Below are positions 61,491 through 64,000 of a stretch of 64,000 nucleotides of DNA, piece by piece. The notes under the pieces are model-generated. The model saw only the letters and a program-made list of their open reading frames with translations, did no database searches and was not told the origin of the DNA. The position numbers and the translations under genes were made by a program. The DNA is from Vibrio maritimus (lineage in GTDB: Bacteria; Pseudomonadota; Gammaproteobacteria; Enterobacterales; Vibrionaceae), in the NCBI GenBank assembly GCA_000755425.1, contig BBMT01000001.1:496001-560000 (forward strand), read 5' to 3'. How positions within the stretch are numbered: the first letter of the stretch is position 1; each line of letters starts with the position of its first letter.

Positions 61491-62439
61491 TTACTCAAAC
61501 AACAATCGCTGATACGCCAATAGCGATTTAGGCAGTGATACTTTCAGTTCCCACGCCCTTGGAATGTCTTGTTCAGCTCCTTGATAACACGCTGCAAGTG
61601 TCGCACCGAGCAGTATCGCGCGGCCGCAGTTGTCTCCACCACACAGTATATTTTCGCGTATGCTGGCTTCGTAGCTAGTGGCATTCAGTAGCAAATGAAC
61701 GGTTACTGGAAATGATGCTTCTAAATCGCAGTGCATGCCTAACTCTGTAGCCACTTCGTTAGAGGGTTTTAAAATCCGCTCTTCGGCGAGCTTAATCGCT
61801 TCGTCTGTTAGATCTGACAGGCCTTTAGCACTATGTATGCACTCTATTGGCGTTTTACCTGATAATGCGGCTTTCAAAATGGCCGCAGAAGCGAGGGCAT
61901 AAGCGACTGCCGTATCATTGTTGTTGGTGACGCGTACCGCGGACTCAACAAGTTCGTTGAGATTTTTATCCTTGTGATGAACAGCTAGCAATGGCGGCAG
62001 CTTGGAAACCGCGGGGTTTTGTGTATCGTCTGCTCCCAGGTTCGACAATGGCTTATCTTCAGCTTCAAGTGCATGAGCGTTAAGCAGAGTGAGTTTGGTC
62101 GGCTTATCTATATAACCGCGCCATTTGCCTCCCATATCAAACCATTCTCGAAACGCGTGAATGTACTGCGCTTCGTCGTATTGCCCATGCTTCGCGATGG
62201 TATCCAGCATCGCAATCATCTGGATCCCGTATTGTGAATAGTCACCGGGCTTTTTGCCTTCGTGGGCGTAATAGCCTTTGTCTATGTAGTCTTTAGCGTT
62301 GGGGGCATGGAACTCTGGAGTGCCATTGGAGAGGGTTTTGATGGCGACTTGGTCATATAACCAATGAAAGCATAGACGCAGCATCGGCGACCAGGGCGCC
62401 AATCACGGAATTTAATGCTCGATTATTTTCACTATTCAT
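61491..62439 (-). CDS. ADP-ribosylglycohydrolase-family protein (one frame break)
   Basis: Begins MNSENNRALNSVIGALVADA at 62439. The frame changes near 62370 (two bases missing or one extra) into FHWLYDQVAIKTLSNGTPEF. Restored length is about 316 residues, usual for the family. The metal-binding C-terminal motif is NILCGGDNCGRAILLGATLA, with a Cys-Asn-Cys variation on the common GGDTDT pattern. Middle helices include NNDTAVAYALASAAILKAAL. Members remove ADP-ribose from proteins or small molecules. The substrate and even catalytic competence are uncertain because of the altered motif. Confidence 0.82.
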
Positions 62440-62607
62440 CTCGTGTCCATACATCACAGAAGTAATCCTTGAGTCTGTTATTGTAGGCGCTTTGGGGTAG
62501 ACTTTTTTGGGGCTAACGCAAATTTCTGCGCTTAGGCCTTAGTGTTCGAACAAGGCTGCGGCCTAACGAGTTTTATTCAGTACGGAACTTATGTGAAAGG
62601 AAGAGCG

Positions 62608-63874
62608 ATGAAAGACGAGACTTTATCAATACATCACGGCTACGAGACAGATCCAACGACTAAATCAGTAGCAACGCCTATCTATCAAACAGTGGCGTAT
62701 GAGTTTGACAGTGCCCAGCATGGTGCTGACCTCTTTAATCTTGAAGTTCCGGGGAATATTTACACTCGTATTATGAACCGACCAACGACGTGCTTGAACA
62801 AAGAATGGCAGCGCTTGAAGGTGGTATTGCGGGGCTTGTGGTCAGCGCAGGTAGTGCGGCAATTAATTACGCTATTTTGACGCTGGCAGAGGCTGGCGAC
62901 AATATTGTATCAACCCTCAGCTCTATGGCGGTACTTACACTTTGTTTGCACACATGCTACCAAAGCAGGGGATTCAGGTTAAGTTCGCGAAAGATGATAG
63001 CCCAGAATCGATTGCTGAGCTTATCGATGAGAATACCAAAGCGGTCTATTGCGAATCGATTGGTAACCCAGCGGGTAATATCGTTGATATCGAGGGTATC
63101 TCGGTACTCGCACATCAGGCAGGTGTTCCAGTTATTGTTGATAATACTGTGGCGACGCCCGTGCTGTGTAAACCGATTGAGTTTGGCGCAGATATCGTTG
63201 TTCACTCGTTAACTAAGTATGTTGGTGGTCATGGAACCTCGTTGGGCGGAATTATCATTGATTCCGGTAAATTTCCTTGGGATAAACACAAAGATCGTTT
63301 TCCTGTTTTCAATCAGCCTGAACCTTCGTATCACGGTGTCGTTTATACGGAAGCATTTGGCCCAGCCGCATTCATAGGTCGTGCTCGAACGGTGCCGCTT
63401 CGTAATACAGGTTCCGCGTTGTCACCAATGAATGCATTTATGCTACTACAAGGCTTGGAGACGTTATCGCTTCGAATGGAGCGTCATACAGAAAATGCGA
63501 TTAAAGTCGCCGAGTTTTTACAAAATCATGAGAAGGTGAGTTGGGTATCTTATGCGGGTCTAGAAAGCTCACTACACTACGAGTTAGCGGCAAAGTACAT
63601 GAAGGGAAAACCTTCGGCAATTTTATCATTTGGTCTGAAAGACGGTTATGAAGCAGGGGTTAGGTTCTATGATGCTTTGGCAATTTTCAAACGCTTGGTC
63701 AACATTGGCGATGCTAAATCACTAGCCTGTCACCCAGCGTCAACGACACACCGACAAATGAGTGAAAGTGAGCAGCGTGAAGCTGGAGTGAGGCCTGAGA
63801 TGATCCGTTTGTCCGTGGGTATTGAGCATATCGATGACATTCTGGCCGACCTTGAACAAGCCTTGAAAGCATAA
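62608..63874 (+). CDS. metY: O-acetylhomoserine sulfhydrylase / PLP trans-sulfuration enzyme (two frame breaks)
   Basis: About 422 residues after adding C near 62779 (MNPTNDVLEQRMAALEGGIA) and C at 62914-62916 (STPQLYGGTYTLFAHMLPKQ). Start ATG 62608 with GGAAGAG upstream; N-terminus MKDETLSIHHGYETDPTTKS. The PLP lysine is in VVHSLTKYVGGHGTSLGG. Further segments are FNQPEPSYHGVVY and RNTGSALSPMNAFMLLQGLE, the long MetY-type insert. It makes homocysteine from O-acetylhomoserine and sulfide. Confidence 0.92.
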
Positions 63875-63885
63875 GCTTCAGAAGT

Positions 63886-63919
63886 AAAAAATCGGGCCTT
63901 TGATTTGGCCCGATTTTTA
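63886..63919. terminator. Bidirectional rho-independent terminator
   Basis: AAAAATCGGGCC/GGCCCGATTTTT, 12-bp perfect stem, 8-nt loop, U-tracts on both strands, between metY (+) and the partial gene at the right edge (-). Confidence 0.92.
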
Positions 63920-63937
63920 GTTCCGTCTTACTAATAC

Positions 63938-64000
63938 TTACTGTGTTTTTTCTACCATTTCTTCAACAGTGTACTCAAACTCTGGAACCGTAATTTCAAC
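63938..64000 (-). CDS. C-terminal end of an unidentified protein
   Basis: Only the last 20 residues, VEITVPEFEYTVEEMVEKTQ, and the TAA stop at 63940-63938 are inside the window. The terminator at 63886-63919 lies just beyond on the same strand, supporting a real gene end. Too short to name. Confidence 0.6.
   Translation of the reverse strand, partial: VEITVPEFEYTVEEMVEKTQ

Overview
The window reads as a chromosomal segment of a marine gammaproteobacterium, almost certainly a Vibrio. The evidence is the choline-to-betaine gene order betI-betB-betA-proX, protein similarity to Vibrio/enterobacterial families throughout, moderate GC, a partial integron attC-like repeat of Vibrio type, and polyamine genes that suit an organism handling diaminopropane and norspermidine. 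I see no rRNA, tRNA, CRISPR array, prophage or intact insertion sequence.

Layout. 1-4000 (-): osmoprotectant operon betI-betB-betA-proX. 4491-8969: an acetyltransferase, a cluster of small secreted proteins (three paralogues, a coiled-coil protein and a small beta-rich protein) with a short leader-like ORF and terminator upstream, then a second acetyltransferase. 9185-10664: a DUF1254/DUF1214 protein. 10831-21237: a polyamine uptake and gamma-glutamyl degradation locus (puuB, puuA, a second glutamine-synthetase-like gene, an aminotransferase, potFGHI-type ABC transporter, puuR-like regulator). 21279-24557: an accessory-looking insert with a REP-like palindrome, a divergent TetR/HPP pair sharing two operators, an attC remnant, a MAPEG protein and an old-yellow-enzyme-type oxidoreductase. 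24740-25515: a small membrane protein and an acetyltransferase. 25659-31596: a second polyamine/beta-alanine block (aldehyde dehydrogenase, second puuR-like regulator, omega-aminotransferase, mmsA-type dehydrogenase, glutamine amidotransferase). 31667-32614: LysR regulator. 32721-37893: alkaline-phosphatase-superfamily enzyme, SUMF1-like lipoprotein, anaerobic sulfatase-maturase-type radical SAM enzyme and HEAT/TPR protein. 38005-49985: gltS, a large FG-GAP lipoprotein, malS, small proteins, a Mn riboswitch with a TerC/Alx exporter, pepT, and an MscS-like channel. 50114-63874: RND efflux pair, rstAB-like two-component system, sbcDC, yqfB, an ADP-ribosylglycohydrolase and an O-acetylhomoserine sulfhydrylase.

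How the parts fit. The two polyamine blocks can be read as one pathway: import by PotFGHI-type proteins, gamma-glutamylation by two GS-like ligases, oxidation by PuuB and PuuC, amide hydrolysis by a class I amidotransferase, and transamination by two class III aminotransferases. Putrescine would go toward GABA and succinate, and diaminopropane toward beta-alanine, malonic semialdehyde and acetyl-CoA.

A caution about the sequence itself. About 41 reading-frame breaks fall in 29 otherwise well-conserved genes. Nearly all are single-base losses, many in short homopolymer runs, and restoring the base gives a protein of normal family length. I read these as sequencing or assembly errors rather than gene decay. 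Coordinates given for such genes span the whole restored gene.
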